This document shows positions 1 to 6,473 of a DNA stretch of 13,991 nucleotides, piece by piece. Origin of the DNA: CAJXZP01 sp964195485 (GTDB lineage Bacteria > Bacteroidota > Bacteroidia > Flavobacteriales_G > Salibacteraceae); contig CAXMPG010000033.1 of the NCBI GenBank assembly GCA_964195485.1, positions 1 through 13,991 on the forward strand. Direction: 5' to 3'. The notes under the pieces were generated by a model. The model had not been told where the DNA came from and did not search any database. It worked only from the letters and a program-made list of their open reading frames with translations. Made by a program: the position numbers and the translations under genes. The first letter of the stretch is position 1. Every line of letters starts with the position of its first letter.

Positions 1-1073
1 CCACGGGCAATGATTACTCCGTTTGGATCTAGTAATACCGTGTGAGGTATGGAATTAACGCCATAAAGCTTTGCTGCGGCATTGCTCCAACCTTTTAAAT
101 CTGAAACATGGTCCCATGTTAATTCATCATCCGCAATAGCCTTTAACCAACGGTCTCTTTTAGCATCAAGCGATACGCCAAATACATTGTAGCCTTTATC
201 GTGGTAGGTGTTGTAAATTTCAACCATTTGCGGATTGTCAGCTCTACAAGGGCCACACCATGAAGCCCAAAAATCGATTAATAAATAGGTTCCAAAATGA
301 GATGACAAAGTTTGAGGGGTATCTGTACTATCATTCATAGTGAAATCAGGTGCAGCTTGACCTACGGCACTATTCTCTAAAATTGTTAAGCGTTTTTCAA
401 TCATCGTATACATTCCTGAAGTGGAAGTTTCCGTAGAAATGTTATCGAATAACGCTCTTAATTCTTCGGTAGTAACGCTATAAATAAGTGGGTTTACGAT
501 AAAGAATTGAGCGACATAACTTTTAGGATTACCTTTTACCCAACCTAAAAGCCATTTGTCTTTAAGCTCTTTGAAAGTATAATATTCATCTTCAATAAAA
601 CTTAATGATGCGGTATCATTTGCTTCTTCTGCGGCATCGTATTTTGCTATAATTCCTTCCATTTGCATATCAAAAATGGACAAACTATCCTGAATAGCTA
701 AATATTCGTTGTAAACTGCAGAGCCAGTAATAGTTTCTTCGCCTGGTTTTTCAAAATCTCCCGTAATTAAAATAGGACTGTTATCCGCTAAAAACTTCAC
801 CGAGTAACTTCTGTTTTTATCACCAACAGCAAAATAATCTGCGCCAGAAATAGAACCGGTAAAGTGAAATTTACCACTATCCCCTTTTGCGGAATCCAAT
901 ATATCCCATCCATCCGCACCAAGAGAGAATAAGTATGCCGAATCCATAAGCGTGTTTGATATATTCATATCAATAGTGAAACTTGGAATGGTTGGTTTCG
1001 TTTCTGTATTACAGGAAACAATGGAAATTAGTAGTACACCTATGGCACTAAAGTTAAAGATAGACTTCATCAT
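1..1073 (-). CDS. TlpA-like thioredoxin-fold lipoprotein with DUF4369-like N-terminus (partial, C-terminus cut by window edge)
   Basis: Probable periplasm-facing, membrane-anchored thiol:disulfide oxidoreductase of the TlpA/ResA type. Translation of the minus strand from ATG at 1073 gives 357 residues with no stop before the window edge. Residues 1-21 are a lipoprotein signal ending in IVSC (lipid-bearing Cys21). Residues about 30-130 are beta-rich and resemble DUF4369, which usually precedes the redox domain in Bacteroidetes. A charged helical linker follows. The thioredoxin domain starts near GQAAPDF (238-244). It carries the redox motif WCGPC at 272-276 (bases 246-260) and a cis-proline in SIPH (Pro343). 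Family members end about 20-30 residues after this point, so only the tail is missing. A second ATG lies directly inside the first (1068-1070), so the start could be one codon later. The fold and redox role are secure; the substrate is unknown. Confidence 0.93.
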   Translation of the reverse strand, partial: MMKSIFNFSAIGVLLISIVSCNTETKPTIPSFTIDMNISNTLMDSAYLFSLGADGWDILDSAKGDSGKFHFTGSISGADYFAVGDKNRSYSVKFLADNSPILITGDFEKPGEETITGSAVYNEYLAIQDSLSIFDMQMEGIIAKYDAAEEANDTASLSFIEDEYYTFKELKDKWLLGWVKGNPKSYVAQFFIVNPLIYSVTTEELRALFDNISTETSTSGMYTMIEKRLTILENSAVGQAAPDFTMNDSTDTPQTLSSHFGTYLLIDFWASWCGPCRADNPQMVEIYNTYHDKGYNVFGVSLDAKRDRWLKAIADDELTWDHVSDLKGWSNAAAKLYGVNSIPHTVLLDPNGVIIAR

Positions 1074-1154
1074 GATTTATTATTTGGTGTAAAAATACAG
1101 TTTGTCTTTAAAAGAAAGGAAGTAATTATATTTAGGGAAGCTACTTTAAGAATG

Positions 1155-1286
1155 TTACCATTCAAAATAGTGCGAGAAACCTAACCATACGGCAATCCAA
1201 GCTAGCCCTTTAATTAAAAAGAATGCAAATCCAACCCAACCTATTCGTTTGAGCCATAAAGCGATTTTATTGTTGATTTCTTTCAA
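1155..1286 (-). CDS. Possible small single-pass membrane protein (43 aa, TTG start)
   Basis: The minus-strand frame ending at the TAA at 1155-1157 encodes a peptide that looks like a real small protein. It has a basic amphipathic start (KEINNKIALWLKR), then a hydrophobic, tryptophan- and glycine-rich segment (IGWVGFAFFLIKGLAWIAVW), and ends HYFEW. That fits one membrane helix with the basic end in the cytoplasm. The frame is open back to a TGA at 1410-1412 but contains no ATG or GTG. TTG at 1284-1286 is the only common alternative start, so the start is uncertain. The ORF follows the terminator of the propeller gene and precedes the TlpA-like gene on the same strand. I have a general impression that tiny proteins of this composition occur in flavobacteria, but cannot verify it. 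It could be a non-coding coincidence. Confidence 0.42.
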   Translation of the reverse strand: MKEINNKIALWLKRIGWVGFAFFLIKGLAWIAVWLGFSHYFEW

Positions 1287-1310
1287 AATATGTATAAACT
1301 TTTCTTTCGA

Positions 1311-1368
1311 AGAAAAATTAAAATTAGAAGCTGAAAACCTTTTACTCGTGTTTCCAGCTTCTAATTTT
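1311..1368 (-). terminator. Rho-independent terminator of the propeller lipoprotein gene
   Basis: Perfect 14-base inverted repeat: AAAATTAGAAGCTG at 1320-1333 and its complement at 1355-1368. After one mismatch, four more pairs extend it inward. It begins eight bases after the TAA of the minus-strand gene ending at 1376. In the minus-strand direction it runs into a T-rich tract (AATTTTTCTT). The stem is AT-rich at its base, and the A-rich side could also support some termination of plus-strand transcripts. Confidence 0.75.
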
Positions 1369-1375
1369 GAGATTA

Positions 1376-2494
1376 TTAATCTACCCAGTCGGCTACAAAT
1401 AAATTGGTTTCATGGGTTCCACCGTTATTACGGTTAGATGACCATACCAAATTTTTGCCATTATTAGAAAATACTGGAAATGCATCAAAAACACCATCAT
1501 ATGATATTTTTTCTAGTCCAGTACCATCTGTATTTATCATAAATAAGTTAAACGGATATCCCGCTTCATTTTCATGGTTAGATGAGAATATAACTTTCTT
1601 TCCACCAGGGTGAAAAAATGGCGCCCAATTAGCTCCGCCTAATTCGGTTAGCTGTCTTAGGTTACTTCCGTCTACATCACAAATGTAAAGTTCCATAGCC
1701 GTTGGCATAACTAAACCTTGAACTAGTAAATCTTTGTAAATTTTTATATCCTCTGCTGTTTTAGGTCTAGAAGAACGGAAAATCAATTGCGTTCCATCTG
1801 GAGAGAAAAAAGCGCCACCATCATAACCTAAATCATAGGTAATTTGTTTTACGTTACCACCATCAATATCCATAGTAAATAACTCTAAATCTCCGGTACG
1901 TAAAGATGTAAATACAATTTTATCTCCTTGAGCAGAAACTGTTGCTTCCGCATCATAGCCATCCCAATCTGTTAATTGTTGTGTAATGTTCCCTTCTAAG
2001 TCAGCTACAAAAATGTCAAACCCTGCGTAAATTGGCCAGATGTACTTACCATCTTCTCTTTTTTCTGGAACTGGAGGACAAGCTTCATCTCTTAAATGCG
2101 TAGATGCATAAAGAACCGTGGTATCACCAGGTAAGAAATAGGAACAAGTAGTTCTTCCTAGTCCAGTACTTACCATTTTAGGTTTTTCTTTAACTAAATC
2201 ATCTTTAGACCAATCTGCAACAAAAATTTGGTCACATTCGGCATCCCATTTCTCATATTTAGCTTGAAAAACTAATTTAGAATCATCAAAACTCCAATAT
2301 GCTTCCGCAATGTCTCCACCGTTAGTTAATTGACGAACATTAGTAAGGTGTAATTCTTCTTTGTAATGTACTTCACTTTTTTTAGTCGCTCCTGAGTAAC
2401 CATCGGAATCTCCATTTTCTGAGTTATAACCAGAATCTCCACATGAAGAAAGAAGGATCGCTGGCGCAATTAGGAATAAAAAATATTTTTTCAT
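1376..2494 (-). CDS. PD40/TolB-like beta-propeller lipoprotein
   Basis: Envelope lipoprotein of 372 residues predicted to fold as a beta-propeller, related to TolB and WD40-like PD40 proteins. I start it at ATG 2492-2494 because this gives a lipoprotein signal ending LLSSC (Cys18). The longer open frame from 2590 would put 32 hydrophilic residues in front of it. After a Gly/Ser/Asp-rich linker (19-40), propeller blades recur with the pattern D-G-x-x-x-x-x-L-T followed by F-S-P-x-G-x-x-[IVL]-x-F-x-S-x-R. Examples are near 174-200, 211-242 (FFSPDGTQLIFRSSR), 274-306 and 322-354 (FSNNGKNLVWSSNRN). No peptidase or other catalytic domain follows, so a binding or scaffold role is likely, with unknown ligand. 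A cysteine pair (Cys118/Cys139) might form a disulfide. It is divergent from the M28 peptidase gene, and a good terminator follows. Confidence 0.88.
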   Translation of the reverse strand: MKKYFLFLIAPAILLSSCGDSGYNSENGDSDGYSGATKKSEVHYKEELHLTNVRQLTNGGDIAEAYWSFDDSKLVFQAKYEKWDAECDQIFVADWSKDDLVKEKPKMVSTGLGRTTCSYFLPGDTTVLYASTHLRDEACPPVPEKREDGKYIWPIYAGFDIFVADLEGNITQQLTDWDGYDAEATVSAQGDKIVFTSLRTGDLELFTMDIDGGNVKQITYDLGYDGGAFFSPDGTQLIFRSSRPKTAEDIKIYKDLLVQGLVMPTAMELYICDVDGSNLRQLTELGGANWAPFFHPGGKKVIFSSNHENEAGYPFNLFMINTDGTGLEKISYDGVFDAFPVFSNNGKNLVWSSNRNNGGTHETNLFVADWVD

Positions 2495-2631
2495 CAGTAC
2501 TATAGTTTTGAGCGTGCGAAGGTAACATTTCCACTTGTTCAAATTGGCACTGTAAATAGCTATTTTTTTTATCTGACATTTTTCTGACAATAGAAATGAT
2601 TTAGTCCCATTTCTGTGATAGATGGTTGTGT

Positions 2632-2639
2632 TAAATTTG
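2632..2639 (+). promoter_or_regulatory. Candidate -7 box of the M28 peptidase gene
   Basis: TAAATTTG, followed by C, matches the Bacteroidetes -7 consensus TAnnTTTG exactly. It lies 35 bases before the ATG at 2674, implying a leader of roughly 28 bases. No clear TTG -33 element is visible at the usual spacing. Confidence 0.45.
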
Positions 2640-2673
2640 CCGCATTATTTAAATAGTATTAGAATTATTACAT

Positions 2674-3903
2674 ATGACTAAGTTTTCGTTTTTAGCATTT
2701 TTCAGCTTCATAATTATTTCAGTTAGTGCTCAAACTCCCAAGGAGGATATGACCACAGTAATTGAATACCTAGCTAGTGATGAACTAGAAGGTAGAGAAA
2801 CCGGTACAAAGGCGGAAAAAAAGGCGGCTAAATATTTAGTGAAGCAGTTTGAGGCGATTGGTTTAGAACCAAAAGGAGATAATGGATTTTATCAAGATTT
2901 TACTTACACACCCAAGGCTAATCCACATAAAGCACCTTCGGAACAAAATAAAAACTATGACCCTGTTACTGGCAGAAATGTAATTGGATATATTGATAAC
3001 GGAGCAGAACATACTATTGTTCTTGGCGCACATTACGATCACCTAGGAATGGGTGGCGATGGATCTCGTTATAAAGGGGAGCCAGAAGTTCATAATGGTG
3101 CGGATGATAATGCGAGTGGCGTAGCATTAATCATTGAATTGGCGAAGTACTTGAAAGAAAACAATAAGAAACATAACTATCTTATACTTGCTTTTTCTGG
3201 GGAGGAGAAAGGACTTTGGGGATCTAATTATTACATGAAAAACCCTACGATTGATACTTCAAAAATTTCTTACATGATGAATTTTGACATGGTTGGAAGA
3301 TTAGGGATGTCGTATAAATTAATGGTTTATGGTACTGGCACTTCGCCAAGTTTTGGTTGGGTTTTAGATAAAGCAAATGATCCGGTAATGTTTCATTTGA
3401 TGAAAAAAGAATCGGGCGTTGGTCCATCTGACCATACTTCATTTTATTTGAAAGGATATCCAGTATTACACTTTTTTACTGGACAACATGAAGATTACCA
3501 CAAACCAACGGATGATGTAGAAAAAATAAACTTTGATGGGATGGTTTTATTATTGAATTACGTGGAGAAAGTAGTATCCGATTTAGATGATATTGAAAAA
3601 TTAACCTACCGTAAAACCAAAGGCGAAGAATCACAAAAAGCCCCAAAGTACTCGGTGACATTAGGTGTAGTGCCAGATTATTTATATGATGGTAAAGGAA
3701 TGAGAATTGATGGAACAAGCACCGATAGACCAGCTGAAAAAGCAGGAATGAAAATGGGTGATGTTGTTATCAAAATGGGTGAGGTAGATGTGCCAGATAT
3801 GATGGGATATATGAAAGCATTAAGTCAATTCAAAAAAGGGGATACTACAGATGTGGTATTTTTAAGAGATGGAAAAGAAATGACACTACCGGTGACGTTT
3901 TAA
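2674..3903 (+). CDS. Secreted M28-family zinc aminopeptidase with C-terminal PDZ-like domain
   Basis: Exported metallopeptidase of 409 residues that probably removes N-terminal residues from peptides. Residues 1-19 are a Sec signal peptide ending SVSA-Q, with no lipobox. The M28 zinc site is complete: His120 in GAHYDH, bridging Asp144 in NGADDNASG, the catalytic/ligand pair Glu177-Glu178 in AFSGEEKG, Asp205 in NFDMVGR and His276 in EDYHKPTDD. Residues about 325-409 form a PDZ-like domain (DRPAEKAGMKMGDVVIKMG is the carboxylate-loop/helix region) that may bind substrate or regulate access. The start is secure because the signal peptide begins directly at the ATG. The gene stands alone, divergent from the propeller lipoprotein, with its own promoter-like box and a strong terminator. 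Specificity cannot be read from the sequence. Confidence 0.95.
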   Translation: MTKFSFLAFFSFIIISVSAQTPKEDMTTVIEYLASDELEGRETGTKAEKKAAKYLVKQFEAIGLEPKGDNGFYQDFTYTPKANPHKAPSEQNKNYDPVTGRNVIGYIDNGAEHTIVLGAHYDHLGMGGDGSRYKGEPEVHNGADDNASGVALIIELAKYLKENNKKHNYLILAFSGEEKGLWGSNYYMKNPTIDTSKISYMMNFDMVGRLGMSYKLMVYGTGTSPSFGWVLDKANDPVMFHLMKKESGVGPSDHTSFYLKGYPVLHFFTGQHEDYHKPTDDVEKINFDGMVLLLNYVEKVVSDLDDIEKLTYRKTKGEESQKAPKYSVTLGVVPDYLYDGKGMRIDGTSTDRPAEKAGMKMGDVVIKMGEVDVPDMMGYMKALSQFKKGDTTDVVFLRDGKEMTLPVTF

Positions 3904-3927
3904 GTTAGGGATAAGAAATAATTGAAA

Positions 3928-3961
3928 GCACCGTTTCCGAAAGGAGACGGTGTTTTTTTTT
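3928..3961 (+). terminator. Rho-independent terminator of the M28 peptidase gene
   Basis: Eleven-base-pair hairpin: GCACCGTTTCC (3928-3938), GAAA tetraloop (3939-3942), GGAGACGGTGT (3943-3953), with two G-U wobbles. A run of eight T follows immediately. It starts 24 bases after the stop codon of the peptidase gene. Confidence 0.92.
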
Positions 3962-4018
3962 ATCGTTTTTGAGTGGTTACTACTAACGTATATCAGGTAT
4001 TAGTTTTTTTTGAAGTCA

Positions 4019-4026
4019 TAATTTTG
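4019..4026 (+). promoter_or_regulatory. Candidate -7 box of the DUF4468-like gene
   Basis: TAATTTTG, followed by C, matches TAnnTTTG exactly. It lies 21 bases before the ATG at 4048, implying a leader of about 15 bases. It also argues against the longer reading frame that begins at 3973, because that start would lie upstream of the promoter. No convincing TTG -33 element is seen. Confidence 0.45.
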
Positions 4027-4047
4027 CTTCGTTTTAAAATGATCCAC

Positions 4048-4590
4048 ATGAGAAAAGTGATTATTACGGTTGCAATTACATTTCTAAGTTTTTCAGGCAT
4101 TGCTCAGAAATTTGATTTGCAGGTTAATGGGTATAAACCAGTAGTTTATCAGATGGATAGCATCCCTGCTTTAGAACTGTTTAATCGCGCTAGGTCTTGG
4201 GCTGATTTAACATATAAAACCCCAGCCTTAGTTGATACCTTTAACCTAGAAGAAAAGAGCATTACAGTGAGTGGCTATGCGGTACGTGAAATGAAGTATA
4301 GCATGCACAATTATGATTTTAAGTATCAAATATTTATCAAGTTTAAAGATGGTAAGTATCAACTAAACTTTGAGGTTGGAGATATGTATACCTCAAACGG
4401 GGATAAATCGTATTCTGATTACCATTCATTTTTTAAGAAAGATGGTTCACTTAAATATTATGGAGAAACGGCAAAAATTAGTCTGGACACCTATTTTAAT
4501 ACCTTGGCAGATGATATATATACATGGATAACTAAAGTGCCTGAAAGCGTTTTAGAAGAAGAAGTAAAAGAGGTGGAAGAAGAATGGTAA
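4048..4590 (+). CDS. Secreted DUF4468-like (TBP-like fold) protein
   Basis: Small exported protein of 180 residues, function unknown. I start at ATG 4048 because MRKVIITVAITFLSFSGIAQ is a clean signal peptide (cleavage near GIA-Q, residue 20). The frame is open back to 3973, and ATG 4039 is another option. Residues about 38-115 resemble DUF4468, a TBP-like fold domain common in Bacteroidetes. It has a helix with a tryptophan (ALELFNRARSWADLTYKTPA), then alternating beta strands including TVSGYAVREMKY, YQIFIKFKDGKYQLNF and VGDMY. The tail is very acidic (EEEVKEVEEEW). No catalytic residues or lipobox are visible. The gene is monocistronic, flanked by a terminator and a long gene-free stretch. 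The domain call is by pattern, so moderate. Confidence 0.8.
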   Translation: MRKVIITVAITFLSFSGIAQKFDLQVNGYKPVVYQMDSIPALELFNRARSWADLTYKTPALVDTFNLEEKSITVSGYAVREMKYSMHNYDFKYQIFIKFKDGKYQLNFEVGDMYTSNGDKSYSDYHSFFKKDGSLKYYGETAKISLDTYFNTLADDIYTWITKVPESVLEEEVKEVEEEW

Positions 4591-5044
4591 TTGCGGTAAT
4601 CATTTCAATTTACTATTTCTAAATTAGTAACTTTATGGCAACCTGTTAAGTATATAAGAATACAAACCAATGGACTTTGGTTAATTCATGAACTCTACTG
4701 TTTTGATCTCGCGATAAACAGCACTTTGCCCATTCTTAGAATTGGAGGCCTAAAAAAACCAAAACCCTGAATAGAGTAGAGGGGTTGTTTAGTCATTTTC
4801 ACATTGATAAATGTCATGAAATTCAGTTACTTGCCGTAGGGTTTGTCTTTGCCAAAACACCTAATTTAGTACTATTCATTACATTCCGAATTTCTGGATG
4901 AATCTGTGGATGAATAAATGAAAAGCCGACACTAATCGGATAAAGATATTTACGGTCGTTTGATACAGGGTAATTTAGGGAAGAAGCCATTGATTAGTCT
5001 CAGATTGGTTCAGTTACCTAACATTAGACCAAACTAACCTAAAT
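4591..5044. other. Gene-free stretch of 454 bases, possible degenerate or repeated DNA
   Basis: I see no convincing gene or clear promoter here. Visible structures are a 6-bp hairpin TTACTA/TAGTAA (4610-4630), a 6-bp hairpin AACCAA-TGGACT-TTGGTT in the ATACAAACC...GGTTAATTC region (about 4666-4683), and an imperfect AACCCT/AGGGGTT hairpin (about 4763-4789). A minus-strand ATG frame of 55 codons (4823-4990) has no recognisable motif. A shorter open minus-strand stretch (4684-4749) lacks a start. It may be a decayed element, a dispersed intergenic repeat or a long leader of the next gene. Confidence 0.5.
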
Positions 5045-6352
5045 ATGAAAAATATAATTTTAGCATTAATACTAGTTTTAACGGTGAGTTGTTCTAATGA
5101 GAATGAAACAGATGCAGCGTTATTAGAAAATGATAAAAAAGAACTCGTAGAAATCCTAGATTCGTATAAAATTGCGCCTTATAAATTTGGTAAAATACTA
5201 ATTAGATCTTCCGCTGAGAAGAATACAATCTCACCAGAATTTCAATCTTTTAAATCTGATTTAGATAGAATTTTCAATAAAGTAGTAAAAGATGATGTTG
5301 AGAATTCAGATAGCTTATCCTTGATGCAATATGTTTCTATTTATAGGGATTTTAAAAATATGGAAGATTTTATAATGGAAACAGATGAAGATATTTTTCC
5401 AACTTTAGTAGAAGCGTTTAATTTGATTTATGGAGATCCTATAAGCAAAAGAAGAGAACTTCTTACAGGAGAAAATAAAATATATGTTCAAAATATAGAG
5501 CATGCTGTATTAAGTGCGATATTAATTTTAAGTCAGAATTTAGGGAAAGAAGTAGCGCTTTATGAATGTTCCAAAACAAATCCAGAATTACTACCCGACT
5601 CTGAAATAAAAACATTGCTGCAGTATTTTAGAGGGTTCTTGTTTTTTGAAAAAGGGTTGCATTATTTATCGGAAGATGAGTTTTCAAGAAATATAGATTG
5701 GCTAAACAATAATAAGGCCGTTGATTTACCCTACACCAGAGCTATGTTTAAATGGGGCAACCTTAATAATGAAGAAACACATATAGGCTTTCATTCGTTA
5801 AATCATTTATTTCGCGGGTTTGACCGGTTAATGATGGATAGAGATATTGATGAAGTTCGTGCTTTGGAAGATTTCGAAATGTTTTTGAAAGATGCAAAAG
5901 AAATTAGTTTAGAAAACGAGGTCATATGGTCTGTAGAAGCTTTTTTATATTTAAAGAAGGAGGAAAATGAAAAAGCTATTACGTCATTAACAAAGCTAAA
6001 AACAAGTGAATTAATCTCTTTAAGCGATAAAGAAAAAATAGATGAATCAATCGAGCACCTAAAAAATAGAAAACCTGGAGGAATGCTAAATAGCGTTTAT
6101 GATAAGTATTTTTTAAGTAAAATAGCGACAAAATATATGTTCTCAATTTTGGCTCAAGTAGACTGGGAAAAAGAAATGAAAGCGCAAAATGTACCTCATA
6201 CCGAAGAAATCTTTAATACCCTTGAGAATTCCAAAACCTTTATTGAATATTTAAATAAGTACTCCACGACAGAGAACCTAAAGGATGCTGGACAGGAGAT
6301 TAAGAATAAAGGAAAAAGCCTTTGGAACAAGGCGAAAGAATTAGTAGAATGA
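5045..6352 (+). CDS. Uncharacterised all-helical lipoprotein
   Basis: I do not recognise this 435-residue protein. The first 16 residues are a lipoprotein signal ending LTVSC (Cys16) followed by SNENETD, so it is probably anchored in the envelope. The rest looks almost entirely alpha-helical and rich in Lys/Glu. One part (about 290-320, EVIWSVEAFLYLKKEENEKAITSLTKLK) reads like a TPR-type helical hairpin. A central segment with HSLNHLFRGFDRLM may pack as a helical bundle. The C-terminus (NLKDAGQEIKNKGKSLWNKAKELVE, about 411-435) is an amphipathic helix with LEA/YtxH-like spacing. No enzyme motif is visible. It is very AT-rich, stands alone after a long gene-free stretch and converges on the T9SS plug gene. 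Function unknown; tetratricopeptide-like scaffold is only a guess. Confidence 0.85.
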   Translation: MKNIILALILVLTVSCSNENETDAALLENDKKELVEILDSYKIAPYKFGKILIRSSAEKNTISPEFQSFKSDLDRIFNKVVKDDVENSDSLSLMQYVSIYRDFKNMEDFIMETDEDIFPTLVEAFNLIYGDPISKRRELLTGENKIYVQNIEHAVLSAILILSQNLGKEVALYECSKTNPELLPDSEIKTLLQYFRGFLFFEKGLHYLSEDEFSRNIDWLNNNKAVDLPYTRAMFKWGNLNNEETHIGFHSLNHLFRGFDRLMMDRDIDEVRALEDFEMFLKDAKEISLENEVIWSVEAFLYLKKEENEKAITSLTKLKTSELISLSDKEKIDESIEHLKNRKPGGMLNSVYDKYFLSKIATKYMFSILAQVDWEKEMKAQNVPHTEEIFNTLENSKTFIEYLNKYSTTENLKDAGQEIKNKGKSLWNKAKELVE

Positions 6353-6360
6353 TAAATACT

Positions 6361-6425
6361 GGTTAACAATGTGTTATGGTGTAATACTCCCCTTGCGATT
6401 GTTGGTGTTAACGCTGGTTTTTTTT
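6361..6425 (+). terminator. Possible terminator after the helical lipoprotein gene
   Basis: GTTAACA (6362-6368) can pair with TGTTAAC (6406-6412), with an alternative inner pairing AACAAT/ATTGTT. A run of eight T follows at 6418-6425, five bases after the stem. The loop is long and the stem is AT-rich, so this is a weak call. The position between two convergent genes supports it. Confidence 0.33.
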
Positions 6426-6473
6426 AACCAATCAGATGACCTGTAATTGATGGTAGAATAAGATTAGAATACT

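Noticed and set aside
1249..1613. Plus-strand open frames at 1249-1437 and 1404-1613
   Set aside because: The first is antisense to the small membrane ORF, the terminator and the end of the propeller gene; the second is antisense to that gene. Neither shows a motif or promoter.
2495..2590. Longer N-terminus for the propeller lipoprotein starting at 2590
   Set aside because: It would put 32 hydrophilic residues before an obvious lipoprotein signal; ATG 2494 is preferred.
3245..3718. Minus-strand frames within the M28 peptidase gene
   Set aside because: Antisense to a gene with an intact zinc site; sequence is low in recognisable protein features.
3973..4047. Longer N-terminus for the DUF4468-like protein starting at 3973
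   Set aside because: The 25 extra residues would precede a clean signal peptide, and the promoter-like box at 4019 lies inside them; ATG 4048 is preferred.
4591..5044. CRISPR array, tRNA or riboswitch in the gene-free stretch
   Set aside because: No regularly spaced repeats, no cloverleaf-like pairing with a CCA end, and no aptamer core that I recognise.
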